From CAYFVR01 sp046541515 (lineage in GTDB: Bacteria > Desulfobacterota > Desulfobacteria > Desulfobacterales > Desulfococcaceae), in assembly GCA_046541515.1 (NCBI GenBank), contig JBKHDD010000062.1, positions 1 to 23,544 of the forward strand: 23,544 bases of DNA, in the 5' to 3' direction. The notes below the pieces were generated by a model. The model did no database searches. It worked only from the letters and a program-made list of their open reading frames with translations, and was not told the origin of the DNA. This document shows, piece by piece, positions 6,805 to 14,206 of the stretch. A program made the translations under genes and the position numbers. Each line of letters opens with the position of its first letter. Position 1 is the first letter of the stretch.

Positions 6805-7242
6805 ATGAATCCCCTCCCCCTCGTCCTCGTCACCTTCTTCGGCGGTCTGGCCGCCACCCTTCAGCCGTCCATCAACGCCCGGCTGGCGCAAAAAATCGGG
6901 CTGATCGAAAGCGCCTTCGTCTCGTTTTTGGTGGGGACGGCGGTGCTGCTCGTCATCGCGCTGTCCACGCCGGGCGGCGATCTCCGGGCCATCCCGACGG
7001 CCCGCTGGTGGGAACTGACCGGCGGTTTCCTCGGCGCGCTCTTCGTGGCAACCACGATTCTGGCCGTGCCGCGCATCGGCACCACCGCCACCATGGCCAT
7101 CATCATCACCGCCCAGCTTTCCATGGGAATGCTGCTGGACCATTTCGGCCTGTTCGGGCTGCGCCACATTCCGCTGGATCTCCGCCGTCTGGCCGGCGTC
7201 GCCTTGCTTGCCCTGGGGGTCGCTCTTATTTTGCGTCGTTAA
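6805..7242 (+). CDS. YdcZ-type DMT-family membrane protein
   Basis: A 145-residue protein with about five membrane segments, matching the half-size YdcZ (DUF606) branch of the drug/metabolite transporter superfamily. The opening LVTFFGGLAATLQPSINARL and the later GGFLGALFVATTILAVPRIG are characteristic, and the length is typical. Such proteins usually pair as dimers of antiparallel halves; the substrate is unknown. The SD-like GGAG is about 13 bases from the ATG, so the start is reasonable but translation may be weak. It is divergent from the cobalamin-sensor gene across an AT-richer promoter region (about 6650-6790). Confidence 0.88.
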   Translation: MNPLPLVLVTFFGGLAATLQPSINARLAQKIGLIESAFVSFLVGTAVLLVIALSTPGGDLRAIPTARWWELTGGFLGALFVATTILAVPRIGTTATMAIIITAQLSMGMLLDHFGLFGLRHIPLDLRRLAGVALLALGVALILRR

Positions 7243-7505
7243 GACGATTTGCAGAAATATCCATGCCAAGCACGAGAGCAACCAACGGCGCTCGTCGACC
7301 GATCTGGACGAAACTCCGCTTCGACGAGTACAACTCGCCGCCGCCGGGGGCGCAGGATCGCCGCTTGATAACGAATCGCCCGTTCGTCGCGTCCCGGCGG
7401 CAACGCCCCTCCGGCGAACCTTTTGAATCTTGCGGCCCCCCGGACCAAATTCACTCGGGCCGCGTCTTTCGAAAAAAGCAATCCTCAACGGAAAGGAAAA
7501 CCGAC
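7243..7505. other. Intergenic stretch with one hairpin
   Basis: No gene is visible. CTCGTCG (7291-7297) and CGACGAG (7322-7328) could form a 7-bp stem, but no T tract follows. The segment ends in the leader of the DJ-1-family gene. I see no tRNA-like T-loop. Confidence 0.4.
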
Positions 7506-8087
7506 ATGGCCGGAAAAAAGTTATTGATGATCGTTGGCGACTTTGTGGAAGACTACGAAGTCATGGTCCCCTTTCAGGCCCTGCTCGCCGTGGGCCACAC
7601 CGTCCACGCCGTCTGCCCGGACAAAAAGGCCGGCGAAACGGTCCGCACCGCCATCCACGATTTCGAAGGGGACCAGACCTACTCCGAAAAGCCGGGCCAC
7701 AATTTCGCCCTCAACGCGGATTTCAACGAAATCCACGCCGACGATTACGACGGCTTGGTTCTCCCCGGCGGCCGGGCGCCGGAATACCTGCGCCTCAACG
7801 AAAAGGTGCTGGAAACCGTCCGCCACTTCGCCGAGACCGACAAGCCCATCGCCGCCATCTGCCACGGGGTTCAAATTCTCACCGCCGCCGGGGCTGTGAA
7901 GGGCAAGGGCTGCACCGCCTATCCGGCCGTGGGCCCGGAAGTGAGCGCCGCCGGCGGAAAATGGCGGGAGATTCCCGTGGACCAGGCCCATACCGACGGC
8001 AACCTCGTGACCGCCCCGGCATGGCCCGCCCATCCGGCCTGGATCGCGGCGTTTTTGAACGTGTTGGGGACGCGGATCGAGTTGTAG
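7506..8087 (+). CDS. DJ-1/PfpI-family protein
   Basis: A 193-residue soluble protein of the DJ-1/PfpI (class I glutamine amidotransferase-like) superfamily. E18 (VEDYE) and the nucleophile elbow C119-H120 (AAICHGVQIL) are in the expected places. GLVLPGGRAPEYLR (about 84-97) is the PfpI-type substrate-loop motif, and AYPAVGPEVSAAGG the later conserved block. Family members are described as proteases, deglycases or chaperone-like stress proteins; which applies cannot be read. The ATG at 7506 follows AAAGGA at a suitable distance; the in-frame sequence upstream of it is not coding-like. A strong terminator lies downstream at 8236-8284. Confidence 0.92.
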   Translation: MAGKKLLMIVGDFVEDYEVMVPFQALLAVGHTVHAVCPDKKAGETVRTAIHDFEGDQTYSEKPGHNFALNADFNEIHADDYDGLVLPGGRAPEYLRLNEKVLETVRHFAETDKPIAAICHGVQILTAAGAVKGKGCTAYPAVGPEVSAAGGKWREIPVDQAHTDGNLVTAPAWPAHPAWIAAFLNVLGTRIEL

Positions 8088-8235
8088 GTGTTCAGTTCGG
8101 GGCCAGTTCTCAGCCTTCGCCATCATTGCCGACAGACGATGGACCGGCACGGACGAGGCTCGGCCGCGCCAACCGGACGGGGCCTGCAACTTGAAACCGC
8201 CCGTTGAAATCCGAGGGGCCGGCCACAATTCAATG

Positions 8236-8284
8236 AGGGAAAGCGCCGGGCCGCTATCCACCGCAGCCCGGCGCTTCCCTTTTT
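8236..8284 (+). terminator. Strong intrinsic terminator between the DJ-1-family gene and polA
   Basis: AGGGAAAGCGCCGGGC (8236-8251) pairs with GCCCGGCGCTTCCCT (8266-8280), a 15-bp stem with one bulged A, followed by TTTTT (8280-8284). The preceding 148 bases hold no gene I can see. The terminator ends only about 24 bases before the polA start. Confidence 0.85.
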
Positions 8285-8307
8285 CACCCCTTTCCCTCTG
8301 GAATCCC

Positions 8308-11025
8308 ATGTCCCACGACCGCACTCTCTACCTGATCGACGGCAGCGCCTACCTATACCGGGCTTTTCACGCCATTCGCGGCGGCCTTTCCAATTCCCGG
8401 GGCATGCCCACCAACGTCGCCTTCGGGTTCACGCGAATGTTGCTGAAGCTGATGGACGAAAAAGCGCCGGAACATCTGGCGGTGCTGTTTGACGTGAAGG
8501 GGCCGACCTTCCGCCACGAGCGGTATCCGGAATACAAGGCCAACCGCCCGCCCGCCCCGGACGATCTGGTGGTGCAAATTCCCTGGGTCAAGGACATCAC
8601 CCGGGCCTTCAACATTCCCCTGCTGGAAAAGGAGGGCTTCGAGGCGGACGATCTCATCGGCACCCTGGCCCGGCAGGCGGAATCGGCCGGATACCACGTG
8701 GTCATGGTGACCGGCGACAAGGATTTTCTCCAGCTCGTGACGGAGAAGACCCGGTTGTGGGACCCGATGAAGGAGGTGGAGACCGGCCCGGAAGAGGTGC
8801 GGGAAAAGTTCGGGCTGGAACCGTCCGATCTGGTGGACGTGATGGGGCTTTCCGGCGACACGTCGGACAACGTCCCCGGCGTGCCCGGCATTGGTCCCAA
8901 GACGGCGGCCAAGCTGATCCGGGATTTCGGCTCCATGGAAAAGCTCTACGAGAACGTGGAAACCATCAAGGCCAAGAAGCAGAAGGAAAACCTGACCAGC
9001 TACCGGGATCAGGCGTTTTTGAGCCGGGAGCTGGTGACCATCCGCACCGACGCGCCGGTGGATTTCGACCCGGAAACCTTCCAGCGCCAGGAACCGGACG
9101 CGGCGGCGTTGTCCCGCATTTTCCAGGAGCTGGAATTCCGCGGCCTCCAGGACCGGTTCCCCATGGAGAGCGACCAGACCGGCAAAACCTACACGGCGGT
9201 GACCACCGAGGCGGAGCTGGACGCGCTCGTCGAAAAACTCCGCGCCGCCGAAATCGTCTCCGTGGACACGGAAACCACCTCCCCGATCCCCATGCGGGCC
9301 AAATTGGTGGGCCTTTCCTTCGCCGCGGCGCCGGACGTGGCCTTCTACGTCCCCTGCGGCCACGCCGATCCGGAAACGCCCCAGCTTCCCATGGAGACGG
9401 TGCTGGACCGGCTTCGTCCGGTGCTGGAAGACCCGACCGTTCCCAAGGTCGGCCAGAACATCAAATACGACGACATCGTTCTCCGCCGCCACGGCGTCCG
9501 GCTGGAGGGCATCGCCTTCGACACCATGGTGGGCAGCTACCTGCTGAAGCCCGGCCAGCGCACCCACGGCCTGGATCAGATCGCCCGGGACCTGCTGGAC
9601 TACCGGACCATCACCTACGAAGAGGTGGCCGGAAAGGGCAAGGACGCCGTCACCTTCGACCGGGTTTCCCTGGACAAGGCGGCGCCCTACGCCTGCGAAG
9701 ACGCCGACGTGACCCGGAAAGCCTGGGAGATTCTGCGGGACCGGCTGGCGGAGCAGAAACTGGACCGGCTGATGGAGGCGGTGGAGGTGCCGCTGCTGCC
9801 GGTGCTTTCGGAGATGGAATACCGGGGCATTCGCGTGGACCGGGACCGGCTGGAGATACTGGCCAAAGACTTCGGCCATCAGCTCGAAGTGCTGGAAGGC
9901 GAAATCCACGGCATGGCCGGGGCGCCCTTCAACATCAACAGCCCCCAGCAGCTCGGCCACATCCTGTTCGAAAAGCTGGGTCTGCCCACCCAGAAAAAAA
10001 CCAAAAAAAAGACCGGCTATTCCACCGACGTGGAGGTGCTCACCGCCCTGGCGGAAAAACACGAACTTCCGGCGCTGATCCTTCGCCACCGGGGGCTGGC
10101 CAAGCTCAAATCCACCTACGTGGAGGCGCTGGTGGAGCTGATTCATCCGGAAACCGGCCGGATTCACACCTCCTACAACCAGACGGTCACCGCCACGGGC
10201 CGGCTTTCCAGCTCCGAGCCCAACCTCCAGAACATCCCCATCCGGACGCCCGAGGGCGTGGAAATCCGCCGGACCTTCATCCCCGCCGAGGGATGGACGC
10301 TGATCGCCGCCGATTATTCCCAGGTGGAGCTTCGCCTGCTGGCCCATTACTCGGACGACCCGATCCTGATCCGCGCCTTTCGGGAGAACGAGGACATCCA
10401 CACCCGCACCGCCGCCGAAATTTTTCAGGTCTTCCCGGAGATGATCACGCCGGACCTGCGCCGCCAGGCCAAGACCATCAACTTCGGCATCATCTACGGC
10501 ATGAGCGCCTTCCGGCTTTCCAAAGAGCTGGGCATCAGCCGGAAGATGGCCCAGACCTACATCGACCACTATTTCGGCCGCTACCCCGGCGTCAAATCCT
10601 TCATCGACCGGACCATCGAAAACGCCCGGAAAACCCGCCGCACCGCCACCCTGCTGGGCCGCCTTCGGGAGCTGCCGGACATCGACGCCAAAAATCCCAC
10701 CGTGCGCCAGTTCGCGGAGCGAACCGCCGTGAACACGCCCATCCAGGGCACCGCCGCCGATTTGATCAAGCTGGCCATGATTCGGGCCCATCGGGCGCTC
10801 CGAGAGCGGAGGCTGAAAGCGGGGATGCTGCTCACCGTCCACGACGAGCTGGTTTTCGAGGCCCCGCCGGAAGAGGTGGACATCGTGATCGATTTGGCCC
10901 GCGCCGCCATGGAAAACGTCTGGGAAGAAGCCAGGGACATCCTGGGACCGGACGAGTGGAAACCGCTCCGGGTGCCGCTGGAGGTCAACATCGACACCGG
11001 GGACAACTGGGCCGCCGCCCACTGA
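8308..11025 (+). CDS. polA: DNA polymerase I
   Basis: A 905-residue family A polymerase for Okazaki-fragment processing and repair. Residues about 1-290 are the 5'-3' flap exonuclease (LYLIDGSAYLYRAFHAIRGG; GVPGIGPKTAAKLI helix-hairpin-helix). About 310-490 is the proofreading domain with every catalytic acid: D320-x-E322 (VDTET), N384...D388 (NIKYD) and Y461...D465 (YACED). About 530-905 is the polymerase: TATGRLSSSEPNLQNIP, motif A with D669 (DYSQVELR), the O-helix from K722 (KTINFGIIYG), and motif C with D846-E847 (VHDELVFE). The length is close to the usual 880-930. The start at 8308 aligns with the family N terminus; its SD (CTGGA) is weak. A 24-base gap from a strong terminator leaves little room for a separate promoter. 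No frameshifts are seen over 2.7 kb, a useful quality control for the pseudogenes nearby. Confidence 0.98.
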   Translation: MSHDRTLYLIDGSAYLYRAFHAIRGGLSNSRGMPTNVAFGFTRMLLKLMDEKAPEHLAVLFDVKGPTFRHERYPEYKANRPPAPDDLVVQIPWVKDITRAFNIPLLEKEGFEADDLIGTLARQAESAGYHVVMVTGDKDFLQLVTEKTRLWDPMKEVETGPEEVREKFGLEPSDLVDVMGLSGDTSDNVPGVPGIGPKTAAKLIRDFGSMEKLYENVETIKAKKQKENLTSYRDQAFLSRELVTIRTDAPVDFDPETFQRQEPDAAALSRIFQELEFRGLQDRFPMESDQTGKTYTAVTTEAELDALVEKLRAAEIVSVDTETTSPIPMRAKLVGLSFAAAPDVAFYVPCGHADPETPQLPMETVLDRLRPVLEDPTVPKVGQNIKYDDIVLRRHGVRLEGIAFDTMVGSYLLKPGQRTHGLDQIARDLLDYRTITYEEVAGKGKDAVTFDRVSLDKAAPYACEDADVTRKAWEILRDRLAEQKLDRLMEAVEVPLLPVLSEMEYRGIRVDRDRLEILAKDFGHQLEVLEGEIHGMAGAPFNINSPQQLGHILFEKLGLPTQKKTKKKTGYSTDVEVLTALAEKHELPALILRHRGLAKLKSTYVEALVELIHPETGRIHTSYNQTVTATGRLSSSEPNLQNIPIRTPEGVEIRRTFIPAEGWTLIAADYSQVELRLLAHYSDDPILIRAFRENEDIHTRTAAEIFQVFPEMITPDLRRQAKTINFGIIYGMSAFRLSKELGISRKMAQTYIDHYFGRYPGVKSFIDRTIENARKTRRTATLLGRLRELPDIDAKNPTVRQFAERTAVNTPIQGTAADLIKLAMIRAHRALRERRLKAGMLLTVHDELVFEAPPEEVDIVIDLARAAMENVWEEARDILGPDEWKPLRVPLEVNIDTGDNWAAAH

Positions 11026-11334
11026 AAGATCGCTCCAACCACCCCGCCCCCGGCGGCCGAAACCAAGGGCCGCCGGGGATTCTTTCCCCTCGCCCCTTTC
11101 GAATTCGCTCCCCTTCCCGGCGATTGAATCCCAGAATCGCCGGGAGCTTTCCCGCCCCTTTCTTCCGAATTCGTTCCGGGATTTTTCAGGCCTGGAATCC
11201 AAGTTTACCGCTGCCGGTCGGGGGCAATTCCGGCCGATGATGGCGCCTGACGCCCCTTTGGACCCTCCGAATTTCCCGCTTTCCGCGCCGCTTTACAATT
11301 CCCATGCCACCAAAAAAATTTTTCCGCCGGACTC
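11026..11334. other. Intergenic region after polA with two perfect hairpins
   Basis: CCCCGGCGGCC (11048-11058) with GGCCGCCGGGG (11068-11078) is a perfect 11-bp stem followed by ATTCTTT, probably the polA terminator. CCCGGCGATT (11116-11125) with AATCGCCGGG (11135-11144) is a perfect 10-bp stem followed by AGCTTT. I see no gene in the rest. Confidence 0.55.
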
Positions 11335-11362
11335 TTGACGGCCTTTCCCGCCTGTTTATCTT
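11335..11362 (+). promoter_or_regulatory. Predicted promoter of the first Hsp20 gene
   Basis: TTGACG (11335-11340), a 16-bp spacer, then TATCTT (11357-11362), about 75 bases before the start codon. This is sigma-70-like. I do not see the CCCCAT-type -10 of sigma-32 or a CIRCE element. Confidence 0.5.
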
Positions 11363-11437
11363 TTCGACCAGAAAACGAGGTTTGATTCCAATAAATTCCA
11401 ATTGGTTGAACACTTTGTTGCCAAAGGAGGTGATCTT

Positions 11438-11890
11438 ATGTTCAACCGACTGCCCTGGAAAAAAAATCAAGAATTGGAACCCGCTCGGCCTGCACATCAT
11501 CCCATGGCCCGCTTTTTTGAAACCGGTTTTCCCTTTGAACCCGGCTTCTGGTTTGAAGGCGCCGATTTTCCGACGCTGGACGTTTCCGAAGGCCGGAAAA
11601 AGATAACCGTTAAAGCCGAAATTCCCGGAATGGACAAGGACGACCTGGAAGTGAACGTGAAAGGGAACCTTTTGACCATCCGGGGAGAAAAGGCCGAGGA
11701 TCGGGAGGAAGAACACGAAGACTTCTTCCACCGGGAACGGCGGTACGGCTCGTTCCACCGCGCGGTGGCCCTGCCCGCCGAGGTGGACCCGGACGACGTT
11801 TCGGCCAGCTACAAGCGGGGCGTGCTGAAGGTGACGCTCAAAAAGCAAAAGGAGTCTTCGCCCCACAAAATTCGGGTTCGGGCGGCGTAA
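11438..11890 (+). CDS. Small heat shock protein (Hsp20 family), first of three
   Basis: A 150-residue ATP-independent holdase chaperone. The alpha-crystallin domain runs from about residue 45 to 140 (LDVSEGRKKITVKAEIPGMD ... YGSFHRAVALP), with the signature G-x-L (YKRGVLKVTLKK) and a short C-terminal tail. The aromatic N-terminal arm (FFETGFPFEPGFWFEG) is typical of the substrate-binding region. AAAGGAGGTGATCTT is a near-perfect ribosome site before ATG 11438 and rejects the longer in-frame start at 11402. It has its own promoter and is followed by two more Hsp20 genes and a J-domain gene, so this is a proteostasis island. Confidence 0.95.
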   Translation: MFNRLPWKKNQELEPARPAHHPMARFFETGFPFEPGFWFEGADFPTLDVSEGRKKITVKAEIPGMDKDDLEVNVKGNLLTIRGEKAEDREEEHEDFFHRERRYGSFHRAVALPAEVDPDDVSASYKRGVLKVTLKKQKESSPHKIRVRAA

Positions 11891-11931
11891 CGGCCGAACC
11901 CTCGCCGGGCCCAATGCGGCACAACCGGCGC

Positions 11932-11959
11932 TTGACCGAAAAAACACCGTGATTAACTT
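11932..11959 (+). promoter_or_regulatory. Predicted promoter of the second and third Hsp20 genes
   Basis: TTGACC (11932-11937), a 16-bp spacer, then TAACTT (11954-11959), 110 bases upstream of the start at 12070. It has the same spacing as the promoter of the first Hsp20 gene. Confidence 0.45.
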
Positions 11960-12069
11960 TCCGTAAAACCAAAGAATCACAAACAAACTGAACGCGGGAG
12001 CCGTCCCCGTCTCAACGGAAATCTCCGAAGACGCCGGGGCCGGAACCAACGAAACGAGGAGGGACCCAA

Positions 12070-12531
12070 ATGATCGTACGCGGAATGTTCAATACCCCCA
12101 ATTGGGGCTGGCAGAGTCCGTTCGAGGAAATGGAAGCCATGCGGCGCCGGATCGACCACTTGAACCGGTTGTTCACGGGAGACAGCTCGACCGCGCGCGC
12201 GGGCGCCGGGGTATTTCCCCTGATCAACGTGACCGAAGACAAGGACAATTATTACGTGCGGGCCGAGTTGCCGGGCCTTCAGGCCGATGCGCTGGAAATC
12301 TCCATCACCGGCAACAGCCTGTCCCTGTCCGGGAATCGGGAGATCGCGGGCGAAGCGGCGGAAGCCAAGTACCACCGTCGGGAGCGCGAAGGCGGAAAGT
12401 TTAGCCGGGTGATCGAATTGCCGGAGCATGTGGACTCCGACAGGGCCTCCGCGAAGATGAAAAACGGCGTGCTCACCATCACCATGCCCAAGGCCGAATC
12501 CGCCAAACCGCGGCAGATCCAGGTCAAATAA
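12070..12531 (+). CDS. Small heat shock protein (Hsp20 family), second of three
   Basis: A 153-residue Hsp20. The N-terminal arm (NWGWQSPFEEMEAMRRRIDH) is of the HSP20-A/IbpA-like class found in many Desulfobacterota and Cyanobacteria. The alpha-crystallin domain starts at about residue 47 (PLINVTEDKDNYYVRAELPG) and ends with MKNGVLTITMPK. ATG 12070 follows GAGGAGGGACCCAA. A 33-base gap to the third gene, with no terminator, implies co-transcription. It is clearly diverged from the first and third copies, so this is not a recent duplication. Confidence 0.95.
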   Translation: MIVRGMFNTPNWGWQSPFEEMEAMRRRIDHLNRLFTGDSSTARAGAGVFPLINVTEDKDNYYVRAELPGLQADALEISITGNSLSLSGNREIAGEAAEAKYHRREREGGKFSRVIELPEHVDSDRASAKMKNGVLTITMPKAESAKPRQIQVK

Positions 12532-12564
12532 ACCCGACCCGACACCGGAAAGGAGGAAATTCCC

Positions 12565-12975
12565 ATGGCACAGCATGACGGCGGCGAAATTCAAGCCAAA
12601 GAAAAACAGGAAGCCACGCCCTCCGTGGAACAGACCCGGCCGGGCCGGACCTTTGTTCCCGCGGTGGACATCTTCGAAACCGAGAAGGCCATCACCCTGA
12701 TCGCCGATATGCCCGGCGTCAGCTCGGAAAGTCTGGACATTGATTTGCGGGAAAACATCTTGACCCTGGCGGGCGAGGTGGAAAATCCGCAACCGAAAAC
12801 CGAAACCGACCTGATGCGGGAATACTACACCGGAAAATACTTCCGACAGTTTACCCTCTCGGAGGTGATCGATCAGGGGAAGATTGACGCCCGGCTGACC
12901 GACGGCGTGCTTCGGCTGGACCTGCCCAAGGTGGAAAAGGCCAAGCCGAGGAAGATCACCGTTCAGGCCGCCTGA
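12565..12975 (+). CDS. Small heat shock protein (Hsp20 family), third of three
   Basis: A 136-residue Hsp20 with a short, polar N-terminal arm (AKEKQEATPSVEQTRPG) instead of the aromatic arm of the other two. The alpha-crystallin domain begins at about residue 29 (FVPAVDIFETEKAITLIADM) and carries the signature as LTDGVLRLDLPK. GGAAAGGAGGAAATTCCC gives a strong ribosome site for ATG 12565. It is the last gene of the two-gene unit with the second copy. Different arms probably mean hetero-oligomers or different client ranges (inference). Confidence 0.95.
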   Translation: MAQHDGGEIQAKEKQEATPSVEQTRPGRTFVPAVDIFETEKAITLIADMPGVSSESLDIDLRENILTLAGEVENPQPKTETDLMREYYTGKYFRQFTLSEVIDQGKIDARLTDGVLRLDLPKVEKAKPRKITVQAA

Positions 12976-13013
12976 TCGGATCGCGGAACAAAACCGAATT
13001 CTTTCGCGAGAAA

Positions 13014-13070
13014 GAGCCGAGCCCTCGGGTTCGGCTCCACTCGCCGCCCGGCGGGTTCGTCCGGGCGGCG
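13014..13070 (+). terminator. Double hairpin terminator of the Hsp20 operon
   Basis: GAGCCGA (13014-13020) with TCGGCTC (13031-13037), extended by an inner CCC/GGG, is followed at once by a second perfect 10-bp stem, CGCCGCCCGG (13042-13051) with CCGGGCGGCG (13061-13070). The T tract is poor, so one or both may act as 3'-end stabilisers instead. Confidence 0.55.
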
Positions 13071-13092
13071 GTTCATCGTTTCCAATTCGTCC

Positions 13093-13142
13093 AACGCAAC
13101 GGGTCGAAACCGGTCCCCGCCGGGCTTCGGCCCGTTGGCGTT
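13093..13142 (+). other. Long hairpin of unknown role
   Basis: AACGCAACGGG (13093-13103) pairs with CCCGTT plus GCGTT (13131-13136, 13138-13142), 11 bp with one bulged G, enclosing a GC-rich internal region. It lies between the Hsp20 operon terminator and the J-domain gene. Strand is undetermined. Confidence 0.4.
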
Positions 13143-13195
13143 TCCGCCGTTGGGGGGGTCTAACGCCTATGCCGTTCATTTTCCCGGTAATTTGC

Positions 13196-13222
13196 AGGGG
13201 CGTATCGCGTGCGCCCCTTTTC
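13196..13222 (+). terminator. Hairpin with T run upstream of the J-domain gene
   Basis: AGGGGCG (13196-13202) pairs with CGCCCCT (13212-13218), and TTTT (13218-13221) follows. It is the fourth hairpin in about 200 bases. It could end a short transcript or attenuate read-through into the gene at 13318. Confidence 0.5.
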
Positions 13223-13317
13223 AATCCGGCACGGATTGTCCATTTGAAATCGCAACATGAACGGTATTGGTTCTACAGCCGCCAGGTTGGCCCCTTTGGA
13301 AGCAAAGAGGTGAAACG

Positions 13318-13968
13318 ATGCCGAGAAAAGACTACTACGCCATCCTCGGAATAACGCCGGAAACCAGCGCCGACGACATCCGGGCGGCCTTCCGCCGGCT
13401 GGCCAAGCGATACCACCCGGACGGAAACGAGGACGGGGACGACGCCCGCTTCCGGGACGTGGCCGAAGCCTACCAGGTACTTTCCGACCCGGACAAACGC
13501 CGCCGGTACCACCGGGACGGCGGAACGGGCGGGTCCGAAGCCGGCACGCACCGGACCCGGGCGAGAAACGTCCGCTCCTTTTCCGGCGCGTTCGGCGGCA
13601 AGCGCGGCAAGGCGGAGTCGCCGCTGGAACAGATGATGCGGAACATGTTCCGCGCCCGAATGGCTACCGGCGGCGGTTCGCTGGTGGAGCTGGAGGTCGT
13701 TCTGGACCCCGGAGAGGCGCGGAACGGCGTCGCGGCGAAGTTGGAAGTTGCGCTGGACAAGGTTTGCGAGGCTTGCGGGGGCCGGGGCAACGACGGATTC
13801 GTCTCCTGCGGCCATTGCGGCGGAAGGGGGCTCCGCCGCTCGGTGGAATTGGTCGGCGTTCGCTTCCCCGCCGGGGTGCAAGACCGGAGCGTGTTCGAGG
13901 TCCCCCTGATCCGGGATCGCCGTCCGGCGGGGACGTTGCGGCTGTACGTGCGGGTCGGCGGGGAATGA
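13318..13968 (+). CDS. J-domain co-chaperone with a single zinc centre (short DnaJ/CbpA-like)
   Basis: A 216-residue protein. Residues 4-66 are a J domain with the HPD tripeptide at 33-35 (KRYHPDG), which stimulates the Hsp70 ATPase. A Gly/Arg-rich linker (about 67-120) leads to a DnaJ-like C-terminal segment. Only two CxxCxGxG repeats are present (C150-x2-C153 and C164-x2-C167) where DnaJ has four, and the two beta-sandwich domains are cut down to about one. It is therefore shorter than both DnaJ (about 375) and CbpA (about 300). In DnaJ repeats 1 and 4 share one zinc, so the pair here could form one complete centre (inference). ATG 13318 follows AAAGAGGTGAAACG. Its position after the Hsp20 genes suggests it hands Hsp20-held clients to DnaK. 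Confidence 0.85.
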   Translation: MPRKDYYAILGITPETSADDIRAAFRRLAKRYHPDGNEDGDDARFRDVAEAYQVLSDPDKRRRYHRDGGTGGSEAGTHRTRARNVRSFSGAFGGKRGKAESPLEQMMRNMFRARMATGGGSLVELEVVLDPGEARNGVAAKLEVALDKVCEACGGRGNDGFVSCGHCGGRGLRRSVELVGVRFPAGVQDRSVFEVPLIRDRRPAGTLRLYVRVGGE

Positions 13969-13990
13969 TGCCGTTGGCGGCCCCTCATCC

Positions 13991-14033
13991 GGGAGCGACG
14001 ATCCGCTCCCCCCGAAATGGAGAATTTTTTTTT
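13991..14033 (+). terminator. Possible terminator of the J-domain gene
   Basis: GGGAGCG (13991-13997) and CGCTCCC (14004-14010) form a perfect 7-bp stem. A run of nine T lies at 14025-14033, about 14 bases beyond it, farther than usual. Confidence 0.4.
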
Positions 14034-14044
14034 CACGAACCCCC

Positions 14045-14072
14045 TTGACGGTCCTCCATCCGGCATTAAATT
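14045..14072 (+). promoter_or_regulatory. Predicted promoter of the candidate small RNA
   Basis: TTGACG (14045-14050), a 16-bp spacer, TAAATT (14067-14072). No protein-coding gene on the plus strand follows for almost 2 kb. Confidence 0.45.
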
Positions 14073-14078
14073 GCCGTT

Positions 14079-14201
14079 CGCCGGACGATACGCGTCCGTT
14101 TACATACAGGAAGACAGGGTTCGCGGCCGCAGTCCGACGTTCACCGCGAACCGGATGTACCCCGTATATCGGGGCTGGTAATTTTACCGGTCCCGTTTTT
14201 T
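14079..14201 (+). ncRNA. Candidate small RNA gene
   Basis: About 120 bases between a sigma-70-like promoter and a strong plus-strand terminator, with no open frame worth calling. Predicted stems in order: CGGACG/CGTCCG (14082-14087 with 14093-14098), GGTTCGCGG/CCGCGAACC (14118-14126 with 14144-14152), CCCCG/CGGGG just before and competing with the terminator, then the terminator. The 3' end overlaps the last codons of ansA antisense by about 18 bases. Boundaries are inferred, and I recognise no known RNA family. Confidence 0.35.
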
Positions 14202-14206
14202 GTTTT
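14171..14206 (+). terminator. Strong intrinsic terminator, plus strand
   Basis: GGGGCTGGTAA (14171-14181) pairs with TTACCGGTCCC (14184-14194) over 11 bp (two G-U pairs) and is followed by GTTTTTTGTTTT. The T tract is only on the plus strand, so it does not serve the convergent ansA gene. Confidence 0.75.

Noticed and set aside
7243..7505. tRNA or other RNA gene in the gap
   Set aside because: No acceptor/T-loop pattern; only one 7-bp stem without terminator.
8353..11202. 949-codon open frame antisense to polA
   Set aside because: Shadow of a GC-rich gene; the plus strand encodes a complete DNA polymerase I with every catalytic residue.
11281..11437. Sigma-32 promoter or CIRCE element for the Hsp20 genes
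   Set aside because: No CCCCAT-type -10 and no CTAGCACTC-type repeat seen; the visible promoter is sigma-70-like.
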